Shown here: in pieces, positions 7,460 to 13,917 of the stretch
How the letters are laid out: every line of letters starts with the position of its first letter
How positions within the stretch are numbered: position 1 is the first letter of the stretch
NCBI GenBank assembly: GCA_946886275.1
Contig: CAMPIH010000038.1
Coordinates: forward strand, 1-15,345
Source of the DNA: an uncultured Sphingosinicella sp.
Lineage (GTDB): Bacteria; Pseudomonadota; Alphaproteobacteria; Sphingomonadales; Sphingomonadaceae
Reading direction: 5' to 3'
Length of the DNA: 15,345 nt
Notes under the pieces: model-generated
What the model was told of the DNA's origin: nothing
The model's database searches: none
The model's input: the letters and a program-made list of their open reading frames with translations, nothing else
Translations under genes and position numbers: made by a program

Positions 7460-8308
7460 ATGGGCGACGGTTACGAGTTTCGGCTGCTGACCCTGGACTC
7501 GGCGGAGCTTGCCGAGATGTCGGCGCTCCTGCGCAGCGTCTTCCCCAAGGCCCGCCACCTGACCGAGCGCTATCTTCGCTGGAAATATGCCGACAATCCG
7601 GATGGACGGGCGATCGGCTGCAACGCCTATCTCGGCGGCGAGCTGGTAGGGCACATGGCCGCCTTGCCGATGCAAGGCCGTCTCCACGGTGAGGAAGAGC
7701 GCGGATTGTTCTTCGTCAACGGCGCCGTCCACTCCGCCCATCGCGGCCGGAGGCTCCAGAGCCGGATCAGCGCCGCCATGTTCGACGAGGCCCAGCGCCA
7801 GGACTATGCCTACTGCTTCGGGACCGGCAACCGCTACAGCACCGGGCCGCTTCTCACCCGGTTCAGCCTGATCGGCCCACTCGACGCGCGAGTCGGGATC
7901 GGGCTTCCACGGCGGCGCGCCGTTCCGCCGGCGGCCGATTTCGAGCGGCTGTGGAGCGAGGAAGCCCTGAGGTGGCGGCTGGCCAATCCCGAAACGTCCT
8001 ATGACCAGGAGGTTCGGCCGGGCCGTCTCTCCGTGACCGCGCCGGCGGCGCCGGGCATCAGGGCCTTGCTCTATCACGGCCCCAATGCCTGGCGGATCGG
8101 CGGAGACGGCCAGTCTTCGAGAGCCGCGCTTCGGCTGTGGATCGGACTGGATCCAGGAATCGACTGGTCGCGATCGGCTTTCCTTCCGATCCCGATGCGG
8201 CTCCGTCCGTCCCCGTTGAACCTCGTCTTCAAGGATCTTTCCGGAAGACACGCCCCCCCGCATCCGGCGCGAACCGTGTTTCGCGCCATCGATTTCGATC
8301 CTTACTGA
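7460..8308 (+). CDS. GNAT-like acyltransferase of the polysaccharide-cluster type
   Basis: The 282-residue product resembles GNAT-fold N-acetyltransferases often seen in capsule and exopolysaccharide clusters. These probably acylate an amino sugar or nucleotide-linked sugar using acetyl-CoA or a related donor. The N-terminal YLRWKYADNPDGR (38-50) is typical of this group. The acetyl-CoA-binding motif appears as VHSAHRGRRLQSRI (90-103), in place of the usual RGxGxG/A pattern. YCFGTGNRYS (118-127) follows, and the C-terminal half (from about 145) is divergent and of unclear fold. The ATG at 7460 is supported by GGAGCGGGAG, which ends nine bases upstream. The gene diverges from the GT2/GT-C/deacetylase operon and converges with the CHRD gene. 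Pairing an acetylase with a deacetylase suggests control of the acetylation state of one glycan, which is inference. Confidence 0.7.
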   Translation: MGDGYEFRLLTLDSAELAEMSALLRSVFPKARHLTERYLRWKYADNPDGRAIGCNAYLGGELVGHMAALPMQGRLHGEEERGLFFVNGAVHSAHRGRRLQSRISAAMFDEAQRQDYAYCFGTGNRYSTGPLLTRFSLIGPLDARVGIGLPRRRAVPPAADFERLWSEEALRWRLANPETSYDQEVRPGRLSVTAPAAPGIRALLYHGPNAWRIGGDGQSSRAALRLWIGLDPGIDWSRSAFLPIPMRLRPSPLNLVFKDLSGRHAPPHPARTVFRAIDFDPY

Positions 8309-8316
8309 TCCCTCGA

Positions 8317-8330
8317 GCGGCCGCTGCCGC
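8317..8330. terminator. Small hairpin between convergent genes
   Basis: GCGGC (8317-8321) and GCCGC (8326-8330) flank a four-base loop in the 35-base gap between the GNAT and CHRD stop codons. No T-run follows on either side, so it is at best a weak bidirectional terminator. Confidence 0.3.
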
Positions 8331-8343
8331 GCTAAGGGCCGGA

Positions 8344-8805
8344 TCAGTCCATATTCTCGACGATCTGGCCGCGGATCGCCCCGTTCGGGTAATCGACGGT
8401 GTGGACGTTGACGTAGAAGGCGCTCGGATTGCGCCGGAGCCGGTCCACCAGGACGTCGGAAGCGGTGTCGCAATCGTCGCTATCGTCATCGTCGGGCGCG
8501 TCGAGCGTGATCACTGGCGGCCCGTTCACGCCCGCCCGGCCTTCGTGGATATGAGCGGCGGTGACGGCGCTGATGTTGCGCACCTCCAGATCGGTGCAGA
8601 CCTGGTTGGTGGCGTCGTTGATGGCGATCCGCGCCATTCCGGCGCCGTCGGGATCGGCCGGCGGGACTTCCGAAGCGCCGGTGAGGGTCGCGTGGAAGTT
8701 GTTGCCGATGACCTCGTTGACCTCTTCGGTGAGAGTCTCGCAGCCGGAGAGCGCCAGCGCCCCGCAGGCGGCGGAGATCAGGCAGACAGACTTGAGCTTC
8801 AGCAT
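8344..8805 (-). CDS. CHRD-domain lipoprotein
   Basis: This 153-residue exported lipoprotein begins MLKLKSVCLISAACGALALSG followed by the lipobox cysteine C22, with no Asp at +2 (Glu instead). The ATG at 8805 is chosen because AAGGA lies seven bases upstream and the signal peptide starts there; an in-frame start at 8856 would put a charged, Cys-containing stretch ahead of it. Residues 36-149 form one CHRD domain: NNFHATLTGASEVPP, then GMARIAI, AAHIHEGRAGVNGPPV, FYVNVHTVDYPNGAIRGQI. CHRD domains occur in chordin and in many bacterial secreted proteins, where their biochemical role is not established. An acidic loop with repeated Asp (103-117) interrupts the domain and contains one of its cysteines (C112). 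The gene diverges from the secreted protein gene at 9078. Confidence 0.88.
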   Translation of the reverse strand: MLKLKSVCLISAACGALALSGCETLTEEVNEVIGNNFHATLTGASEVPPADPDGAGMARIAINDATNQVCTDLEVRNISAVTAAHIHEGRAGVNGPPVITLDAPDDDDSDDCDTASDVLVDRLRRNPSAFYVNVHTVDYPNGAIRGQIVENMD

Positions 8806-8869
8806 CCTCTTGTCCTTTCGGGTCAAGGGGCAGCCCGAAGGGAGAGATCGGGCCACGCCCGCAACTCGT

Positions 8870-8891
8870 CAAAGCGCACTTGCGCGCTTTG
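8870..8891. promoter_or_regulatory. Strong inverted repeat between the divergent CHRD and secreted-protein genes
   Basis: CAAAGCGC (8870-8877) and GCGCTTTG (8884-8891) form a perfect 8-bp inverted repeat around six bases. It sits 65 bases upstream of the CHRD start and 187 bases upstream of the secreted-protein start. Without a T-run on either strand it is better explained as an operator than as a terminator. The remainder of the 272-base region (8806-9077) shows no small gene I can support. Confidence 0.4.
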
Positions 8892-9077
8892 TTCCCGCCC
8901 GCCCCAGCCTGCGCAGCGTGGAGATGCCGGGCTCCGGCGAAGAACAGATCCGATCCTTGATCGAACGCTTTTCCGCACTGGTCGAAAGCCGGTCATCATT
9001 TCCGCCAGCCTGGCTTATGGTGGCGGCGCCATCAGACCGGCCGCCGAAAGGCCGGCGCAAACCGGGAGGAGCGCGCC

Positions 9078-10031
9078 ATGACGAAGAGAGGCTCAATCAA
9101 ACAGAGCGGTACTCGCCGCAAATTGCTGACCGCTCTTGGCCTGGGCCTGGCCCTCGCCGGGGCACAAGCGCCGTCGATCGGCCAGGCGCAGAGCGAGATC
9201 GTCGTTCCCGCCGACGCCTTTCCGGATCGGGACGTCCGCGAACGTGCCAGCGAATTCGTCCGGGGCACCGGAATCGCGAACGGCGAGACTCCCGCGGCGC
9301 GCTGGGTCGATCCGATCTGCCCTCGGGTGCTCGGCGTCCGCGAAGACGGCGCCCGGGCCGCCGAGGCGATGATCAGGCGGATCGCCGCCGAAGCGGGGGT
9401 CCCGGTCGCGGCCGACTCCTGCGATTCGAACATCGTCGTCACCTTCGCGCCGAATCCGCGCGCGCTGGTGGAGGAGATTGGCCGCCGGTCGCCGAGCAGC
9501 CTTTCCGAAGTGTCGCCGACGGCGCGGCCGGCGCTTGTTGCCGGATCCGCTCCGATCCGCTGGTGGTACACGACCCGAACCATCGGCCGGCACGGCAATC
9601 GCCGAAGCCAGGGCTCAGGATCGGCGGGCCAGAATATCCCGGCCACCCATACCGGATCCGGAGCAGGCTCCGACTTCGGCGGCGATATTCCGACTCTGAT
9701 GCATTACGAGAGCAGCACGATCAGCACGCTGACCCAGCGGATCCTGAACAGCGCGAGCGTCGTCATCGATGAGAATGAAGTCGTCGGAATGCCGCTCAAC
9801 GCGGTTGCGGCTTATGCCGCCATGGTGGCGCTGGCGGAGATCAGGTCGTCCGATTTCGCTCCGCAGGGCTCGATCCTGGGCATGTTCGCGAGCCCGAATC
9901 CGCCGCGCCGGCTGACGACGCAGGACATGGCCTTCCTTCGCGCCCTCTATCGCCTGCCACTCGATCGGGAGGCCTTGAGACACCGCAACATGCTCATCGG
10001 CGAGATGATCGAGCAGCAGACCGGAAGCTAG
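9078..10031 (+). CDS. Exported protein of unknown function with Tat-like signal peptide
   Basis: I do not recognise an established family for this 317-residue protein. It starts with a long signal sequence: TRRKLLTALGLGLALAGAQA at residues 12-31, with a twin arginine R13-R14, a hydrophobic core and likely cleavage near AQA or GQAQ. This suggests Tat export to the periplasm. The mature part has RWVDPICPRVLGV (75-87) and an RRIAAEAG helix. It then has SCDSNIVVTFAPNPRALVEEIG (114-135), two cysteines (C81, C115) that could pair, and a Gly/Ser-rich linker (175-203). The C-terminal domain has SVVIDENEVVGMPLNAVAAYAAMVALAEI (227-255) and LTTQDMAFLRALYRLP (279-294). That ending is reminiscent of DUF2927-type secreted proteins, but only weakly. 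GGGAGGAG lies just before the ATG. A strong terminator follows at 10075. Confidence 0.75.
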   Translation: MTKRGSIKQSGTRRKLLTALGLGLALAGAQAPSIGQAQSEIVVPADAFPDRDVRERASEFVRGTGIANGETPAARWVDPICPRVLGVREDGARAAEAMIRRIAAEAGVPVAADSCDSNIVVTFAPNPRALVEEIGRRSPSSLSEVSPTARPALVAGSAPIRWWYTTRTIGRHGNRRSQGSGSAGQNIPATHTGSGAGSDFGGDIPTLMHYESSTISTLTQRILNSASVVIDENEVVGMPLNAVAAYAAMVALAEIRSSDFAPQGSILGMFASPNPPRRLTTQDMAFLRALYRLPLDREALRHRNMLIGEMIEQQTGS

Positions 10032-10074
10032 GTCCTGGCCGCGCCGACGGCTGCCCCTCGGTCGTCGGCGCAAA

Positions 10075-10110
10075 AGAAAAGGGCCGGAGCTCGCGCCCCG
10101 GCCCTTTTCT
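10075..10110. terminator. Strong bidirectional rho-independent terminator
   Basis: AGAAAAGGGCCGG (10075-10087) and CCGGCCCTTTTCT (10098-10110) pair over 13 bases with a 10-base loop. The A-run on one side and T-run on the other make it active both ways. It ends the secreted-protein gene from the left and rplK-rplA from the right. Confidence 0.9.
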
Positions 10111-10130
10111 GTATCGTGGCCGATTTCAGC

Positions 10131-10829
10131 CTAGACGGCTGCGACCTCGGCGACGTCGAGCTTCAGGCCCGGGCCCATCGACGAGCTGATCGCGGCGCGC
10201 TTGACATATTTGCCCTTGGCGCCGGACGGCTTGGCGCGGACGATGGCATCGACGAAGGCATCGAAATTGCGGCGCAGATCCTCGTTCGAGAAGCTCGCCT
10301 TGCCGATGCCGCTGTGGATGATCCCGGCCTTCTCGACCCGGAACTCGACCTGGCCGCCCTTGGCGTCCTTGACCGCCTTGGTGACGTCCATCGTCACAGT
10401 GCCGAGCTTCGGATTGGGCATCAGGCCCTTGGGGCCCAGCACCTTTCCGAGGCGGCCGACGACGCCCATCATGTCGGGCGTGGCGATCACTCGATCGAAA
10501 TCGATCGTTCCGCCCTGGATCGTCTCCATCAGATCCTCGGCGCCGACGACGTCGGCTCCGGCGGCGGTGGCCTCATCGGCCTTGGCGCCACGCGCGAAGA
10601 CCGCGACCCGGACGTCCTTGCCGGTGCCGGCGGGGAGGGTGACGACGCCGCGGACCATCTGGTCGGCATGGCGCGGATCGACGCCCAGGTTGAGGGCGAT
10701 CTCGACGGTCTCGTCGAACTTCGTGGTGGCGTTGGCCTTGACGACCTCGATCGCCTCATCGACGCCGTAGAGACGGGTCGTGTCGACGCTCTCGGCGATC
10801 TTCTTCTGTCTTTTGCTGAGTTTCGCCAT
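10131..10829 (-). CDS. rplA: 50S ribosomal protein L1
   Basis: L1 forms the mobile stalk at the ribosomal E site and helps eject deacylated tRNA. In E. coli it also represses its own operon by binding the rplK mRNA leader. The 232-residue product has the standard length and the family signatures [40 protein letters not shown] and [15 protein letters not shown]. It begins [11 protein letters not shown]. The ATG at 10829 follows the rplK stop by four bases, with GGGGAG and AAGG upstream. It is followed by a strong terminator, so rplJ is not co-transcribed, unlike in the classical rplKAJL operon. Confidence 0.98.
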   Translation of the reverse strand: MAKLSKRQKKIAESVDTTRLYGVDEAIEVVKANATTKFDETVEIALNLGVDPRHADQMVRGVVTLPAGTGKDVRVAVFARGAKADEATAAGADVVGAEDLMETIQGGTIDFDRVIATPDMMGVVGRLGKVLGPKGLMPNPKLGTVTMDVTKAVKDAKGGQVEFRVEKAGIIHSGIGKASFSNEDLRRNFDAFVDAIVRAKPSGAKGKYVKRAAISSSMGPGLKLDVAEVAAV

Positions 10830-10833
10830 GACC

Positions 10834-11265
10834 TTAGCTCCCCGTCACTTCGAGGCCCATCGCGCGGGCGCTGCCTTCGATGATCTTCGCCGCGGCGTCG
10901 ATGTCGTTGGCGTTCAGGTCCTTCATCTTCGCTTCGGCGATCTCGCGAAGCTGGGCGCGGGTGACTCGGCCTGCGCCGACCTTGCCCGGCTCCTTGGAGC
11001 CCGACTGGATCCGAGCGGCCTTCTTCAGCAGATAGGAGGCCGGCGGAGTCTTCGTCTCGAAGGAGAAGCTTCGGTCGGCATAGACGGTGATCACGGTCGG
11101 CAGCGGAGTGCCCTTGTCCTGATCGCCGGTCTGGGCGTTGAACGCCTTGCAGAATTCCATGATGTTGACGCCGCGCTGACCCAGAGCTGGGCCGATCGGC
11201 GGCGACGGATTGGCGGCGCCCGCAGGCACCTGGAGCTTGATATAGCCCGTTATCTTCTTCGCCAT
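10834..11265 (-). CDS. rplK: 50S ribosomal protein L11
   Basis: L11 binds the GTPase-associated centre of 23S rRNA and is needed for stringent-response signalling by ribosome-bound RelA/Rsh. From the ATG at 11265 the protein has 143 residues, the usual length, and begins [20 protein letters not shown]. Segments [24 protein letters not shown] and [15 protein letters not shown] mark the N-terminal domain, and [18 protein letters not shown] the RNA-binding C-terminal domain. An in-frame ATG at 11412 would add 49 residues unlike L11 and is rejected. The ribosome-binding site is a modest GTGAG just upstream. nusG is not the upstream neighbour: a 205-base leader and then a ferritin-like gene precede rplK. 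Confidence 0.98.
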   Translation of the reverse strand: MAKKITGYIKLQVPAGAANPSPPIGPALGQRGVNIMEFCKAFNAQTGDQDKGTPLPTVITVYADRSFSFETKTPPASYLLKKAARIQSGSKEPGKVGAGRVTRAQLREIAEAKMKDLNANDIDAAAKIIEGSARAMGLEVTGS

Positions 11266-11411
11266 TTTTCTCACTCTGTTGCTGAGCGGAGAGCCAAGAC
11301 GCTCCGCCCGGTTCAAGTTTAGCGGTCCAAGCGGCGCCAGCGGCGCCTCCCGCACGAAATCCACCACAGCTGCGTTGGATTCTTCCAACCAAGGTCGGAA
11401 GCGGCCGCCCA
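11266..11411 (-). promoter_or_regulatory. rplK: rplK leader and promoter region with hairpins
   Basis: This stretch should carry the rplKA promoter and any L1-responsive site, since a likely terminator separates it from the gene upstream. Three structures are visible. GTTGGA-ttct-TCCAAC lies at 11374-11389. A 9-bp direct repeat of GCGGCGCC with palindromic cores sits at 11331-11347. A GCGGAG/CTCCGC stem with a 10-base loop lies at 11286-11307, about 20 bases before the rplK start. The last is well placed for translational feedback. I could not identify a confident -35/-10 pair. Confidence 0.45.
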
Positions 11412-11451
11412 TAAAGCAAGAGGCGGCGAAGGGGAAGGGGTCTCCGCCGCC
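11412..11451 (-). terminator. Probable terminator of the ferritin-like gene
   Basis: On the minus strand GGCGGCG and CGCCGCC (11451-11445 and 11428-11422) form a 7-bp stem with a 16-base loop. This is followed by TCTTGCTTTAT. It lies 20 bases after the ferritin-like stop codon. The large loop makes it less than ideal, but the following T-rich stretch supports termination here and independent transcription of rplKA. Confidence 0.45.
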
Positions 11452-11470
11452 GGCGGCCGGGGGTTCCGCT

Positions 11471-12154
11471 CTAGCGCGCGGCGACCAGCGGCTCGGAAAC
11501 GGGATCCTGGCCTTCAGCGGAATCGTACCAGTCGGTTCGGCGGCGCAGCCGCGGATTGAGGTAGAGCAAGGGCAGCTTGACCAGGATCAGGCTTCGATGG
11601 ACCCAGGAATCGGCGAGCCTCTCGCGCAGGCTTGGCATCCGGCCGTCCTTTCCCTTGATCCATTCTTCGTACGGCATCCAGTGGCTGGGCTCGTCGCGCT
11701 CGATCACGCGGAAGATCTTGAGCAGCTGGCGCTCGGCCTTGATCGCCGGAGACCGGAGCAGGATCTCGACCTGCCGCATCCCGCGCATCTCGGTCAGCAT
11801 GATCACCCGGCACAGCCGTTCGAACAAGTCCGCGCGGTTGATGATCGCCTCGGCGTCGAGCTCGTCGATTCCGCAGCCGAAGGTGAGCCGGATCAGGCGA
11901 TCGATATGACCGCAGGTCCTGTCGACTCGATAGGGCATCTCGCCGCGATTCTCGAAGTAGCGGCGGAACATGAGATAATGCTGGCGCTCGTCGCGGCGAT
12001 GCTTCTCGATCTTGCGAATGAAGCCGGTATCCTCGGGATATTTCGAACGCACCGCCGCGAGCACCCGGTCGATGCTGCTATAGCCGCGATGCTCGTTGTA
12101 GATGTAGACCGACGCCAGGATATCCAGATATCGTCGACGCGCCCTTGCAATCAT
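11471..12154 (-). CDS. Ferritin-like diiron-fold protein
   Basis: The 227-residue product has the complete ligand pattern of a four-helix-bundle diiron protein. E21 lies in helix 1 (IYNEHRG). ExxH follows in helix 2 (DERQH, E56 and H59), then E122 in helix 3 ([12 protein letters not shown]) and ExxH in helix 4 (RDEPSH, E155 and H158). A C-terminal basic, hydrophobic segment (about 176-205: [21 protein letters not shown]) looks membrane-associated. Such proteins may bind iron, or oxidise or hydroxylate a substrate; nothing here shows which. The gene lies 31 bases after the GT4 gene on the same strand, so it is probably in that operon. Its start codon is part of the near-palindrome ATCCCG-c-CGGGAT (12153-12165) and lacks a properly spaced Shine-Dalgarno. 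Translation may depend on the upstream gene. The fold is confident; the function is unknown. Confidence 0.75.
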   Translation of the reverse strand: MIARARRRYLDILASVYIYNEHRGYSSIDRVLAAVRSKYPEDTGFIRKIEKHRRDERQHYLMFRRYFENRGEMPYRVDRTCGHIDRLIRLTFGCGIDELDAEAIINRADLFERLCRVIMLTEMRGMRQVEILLRSPAIKAERQLLKIFRVIERDEPSHWMPYEEWIKGKDGRMPSLRERLADSWVHRSLILVKLPLLYLNPRLRRRTDWYDSAEGQDPVSEPLVAAR

Positions 12155-12185
12155 CCCGCCGGGATAAATGGTCGCCGGGAAGGGG

Positions 12186-13325
12186 TCAAACGGACGGCGA
12201 CGCTGGCCTTTCCGCGATCAATGCGTGAAAAGCCGCCTCGGCGCTTCGCGAAGCCTCGTCCCAGGAGAATGAGGCGCTTGCTTCCCTCGCAGCCCGGCCG
12301 AGGGCTCGCCTCTTGCCGTCGTCCCGGACCAGCGAGTCAATGGCGCCGGCATAAGCGTCGACCGCCGGCTCGACGAGCAGTCCCGATCGGCCGGAGTCGA
12401 CGAGCCCTCGAGCGCTCGGCACGTCGGGACCGACCACGGCCAGCCCGGACGCCATCGCCTCGAGCATGATGTTGCCGAACGTTTCCGTGAGGCTCGGCGC
12501 AAGCAATATTTCCGAGCTGGCGACGGCGCGCGCAAGCTCTGGGCCGTCGAGATGGCCGGTGAAGACGGCATCGGCCAGCGGCGCGAACCGGTCCTGGGCG
12601 GGGCCTGCGCCGACCACCAGCGGCCGGACGCCGATACTGGTCGATCGAAGCCGCTGGATCGTCTCGACGAAGGCGCCGACGCCCTTTTCCAGGACGAGCC
12701 GGCCGAAGAAGAGGATGACGACATCCTCATCGCGAAAGCCTCGGGCCCGCCGCCAGTCGAGGTCGCGGCGGTCGGGCGAGAAGAGGTCGCGATCGACGCC
12801 TCGGCTCCACAACTTGACCCGGTCGTCGCCGCGAAGCGCCCTCATCTCGTCTGCGCAGGACTCGTTGGGCGCAAGGACGAGATCGCTTCGCCGATAGAAG
12901 CGGCGCAGGTGCGCCATCAACGCCGGCTTCGCCCAGCCGAGCCGGTAATGGCCGAGATAGGATTCGAAACGTGTATGATAGCTTGCGACGACCGGCAGGC
13001 CGAGACGCCGGGCCAGGGTCTGGGCTCGGACGCCGAGGAGGTCGGGCGAGGCGACATGGACGAGGTCCGGGGCGAAGGCCGCCACGTCCCGCCGGAGCTT
13101 CGCCGGCAGCCCGAGTGCGAGCCTGAACTCGCTTCGCACCGGCAAGGGCAGCGAAGGCACCGGGACAAGCGTTCCGGCCGGCGCGAAGGCCGGCCTGTCG
13201 GTCACCGGCGAATAGACCCGGACCCGATGGCCGCTTTGCTCGAGCCAGGCGACGAGCCGGTTGAGCGCCTGGTTCGCGCCTTCGCGAACATAATTGTAAT
13301 TGCCGGTGAACAGGGCGATCCGCAC
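12186..13325 (-). CDS. Family 4 glycosyltransferase (GT-B, retaining)
   Basis: The 379-residue product is a cytoplasmic or membrane-edge GT4 enzyme that transfers a sugar from a nucleotide donor. The N-terminal half begins MRIALFTGNYNYVREGANQALNRL, an acceptor-side signature of the MgtA/PimC/SqdX-like group, followed by SYHTRFESYLGHY and LAPNESCADEM. The C-terminal half has WSRGVDRDLFSP (173-184), ILFFGRLVLEKGV (204-216) and VVGAGP. It also has the retaining-GT4 motif in TETFGNIMLEAMASGL, with E281 and E289 spaced as E-x7-E. The likely acceptor in relatives is a lipid or a growing glycan; here it is undetermined. The start codon is a GTG four bases after the gtrA stop, so the two genes are coupled. 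The ferritin-like gene follows after 31 bases. Confidence 0.9.
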   Translation of the reverse strand: MRIALFTGNYNYVREGANQALNRLVAWLEQSGHRVRVYSPVTDRPAFAPAGTLVPVPSLPLPVRSEFRLALGLPAKLRRDVAAFAPDLVHVASPDLLGVRAQTLARRLGLPVVASYHTRFESYLGHYRLGWAKPALMAHLRRFYRRSDLVLAPNESCADEMRALRGDDRVKLWSRGVDRDLFSPDRRDLDWRRARGFRDEDVVILFFGRLVLEKGVGAFVETIQRLRSTSIGVRPLVVGAGPAQDRFAPLADAVFTGHLDGPELARAVASSEILLAPSLTETFGNIMLEAMASGLAVVGPDVPSARGLVDSGRSGLLVEPAVDAYAGAIDSLVRDDGKRRALGRAAREASASFSWDEASRSAEAAFHALIAERPASPSV

Positions 13326-13329
13326 GGCC

Positions 13330-13800
13330 CTAGACGCTTCGGAAATTGAGCACGGCGTTGAGCAGGAAGACGGTGAGGCCGGCGAAGACGGAGGCGATCA
13401 CCCGGGCGACGAGATAATGGAATCCGATCGCCATGAAGGCCCAGAACAAGGCGATCGTCAGGACCAGTCCGACGCCGGCGTTGACGAGGAACCAGGCATA
13501 GCCGCGGGCCAGCGCCTGTTCGGTCCCCTTGAAGATCCAGCCGCGGGCGAAGGCATAATGGAGCGAGGTGGCGATCAGGAAGGCGATGGCCGCGGCCACT
13601 AGCTTGTTCATGTCCAGATGCTCGACGAAAGCCCACAGGAGCAGGAGATCGAAGGCGAAGCAGAGGCAGCTGACGATCGTGTTGCGGACCAGCTGGCCGG
13701 CGACCCTGAGGCTCAGGAGGCGGCGGAGAAGGGGCTCGTCCGAATTCGAAGCTTCGCTCGTGGCTTCGGTTTCGGAAGAGGGCGGAGCGCCGGAAACCAT
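13330..13800 (-). CDS. GtrA-family membrane protein (putative polyprenyl-linked sugar flippase)
   Basis: The 156-residue product has the four membrane helices of GtrA/DPMS3 proteins at about 41-60, 66-84, 102-123 and 130-150. It also has the family-type loop HYAFARGWIF (81-90) and the ending FLLNAVLNFRS. GtrA proteins are thought to move polyprenyl-phosphate sugars across the inner membrane or to assist the partner transferase. A polar N-terminal extension of about 35 residues, rich in Ser and Glu, precedes the first helix; the ATG at 13800 has only a weak ribosome-binding site. GtrA usually lies next to a GtrB-type GT2. Here its immediate partner is a GT4, and the only GT2 in the window is 6 kb away beyond rplKA. 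Confidence 0.85.
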   Translation of the reverse strand: MVSGAPPSSETEATSEASNSDEPLLRRLLSLRVAGQLVRNTIVSCLCFAFDLLLLWAFVEHLDMNKLVAAAIAFLIATSLHYAFARGWIFKGTEQALARGYAWFLVNAGVGLVLTIALFWAFMAIGFHYLVARVIASVFAGLTVFLLNAVLNFRSV

Positions 13801-13832
13801 GAGCCGTGCCAGATGCCTCGCTTCGGACGGAA

Positions 13833-13853
13833 GCGGCGGACCAGGTCCGCCGC
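13833..13853. terminator. 21-base palindrome between pspC-like gene and gtrA
   Basis: GCGGCGGACC (13833-13842) and GGTCCGCCGC (13844-13853) are perfect complements around a single base. On the minus strand the stem follows the PspC stop by 65 bases and is followed by TTCCGTCC. A second stem, CGGCGGC/GCCGCCG (13879-13901), lies between it and the stop. Together they may end pspC transcription, though no proper T-run exists. The 21-base palindrome could equally be an operator ahead of gtrA. Confidence 0.4.
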
Positions 13854-13917
13854 CGGGAACGTCTTTTGCGGGACGATCCGGCGGCTGTCAAAAGGCCGCC
13901 GTCACCGTTCGGCAAGG

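Noticed and set aside
5326..7490. Two long plus-strand frames (5326-6633 and 6426-7490)
   Set aside because: They are antisense to the GT-C and GT2 genes, which have clear motifs and coupled starts. Their products are charged, low-complexity sequences without domains.
8924..9077. Short plus-strand frame starting MPGSGEEQIRSLIERF before the exported-protein gene
   Set aside because: The first 30 residues look protein-like, but the frame runs on out of register through the exported-protein gene and becomes Arg/Pro-rich. GGAG touches the ATG with no spacing. It could be a leader peptide, but the evidence is too thin.
11266..11412. 49-residue N-terminal extension of L11
   Set aside because: L11 proteins begin at [11 protein letters not shown], and the extension reads through the structured leader.
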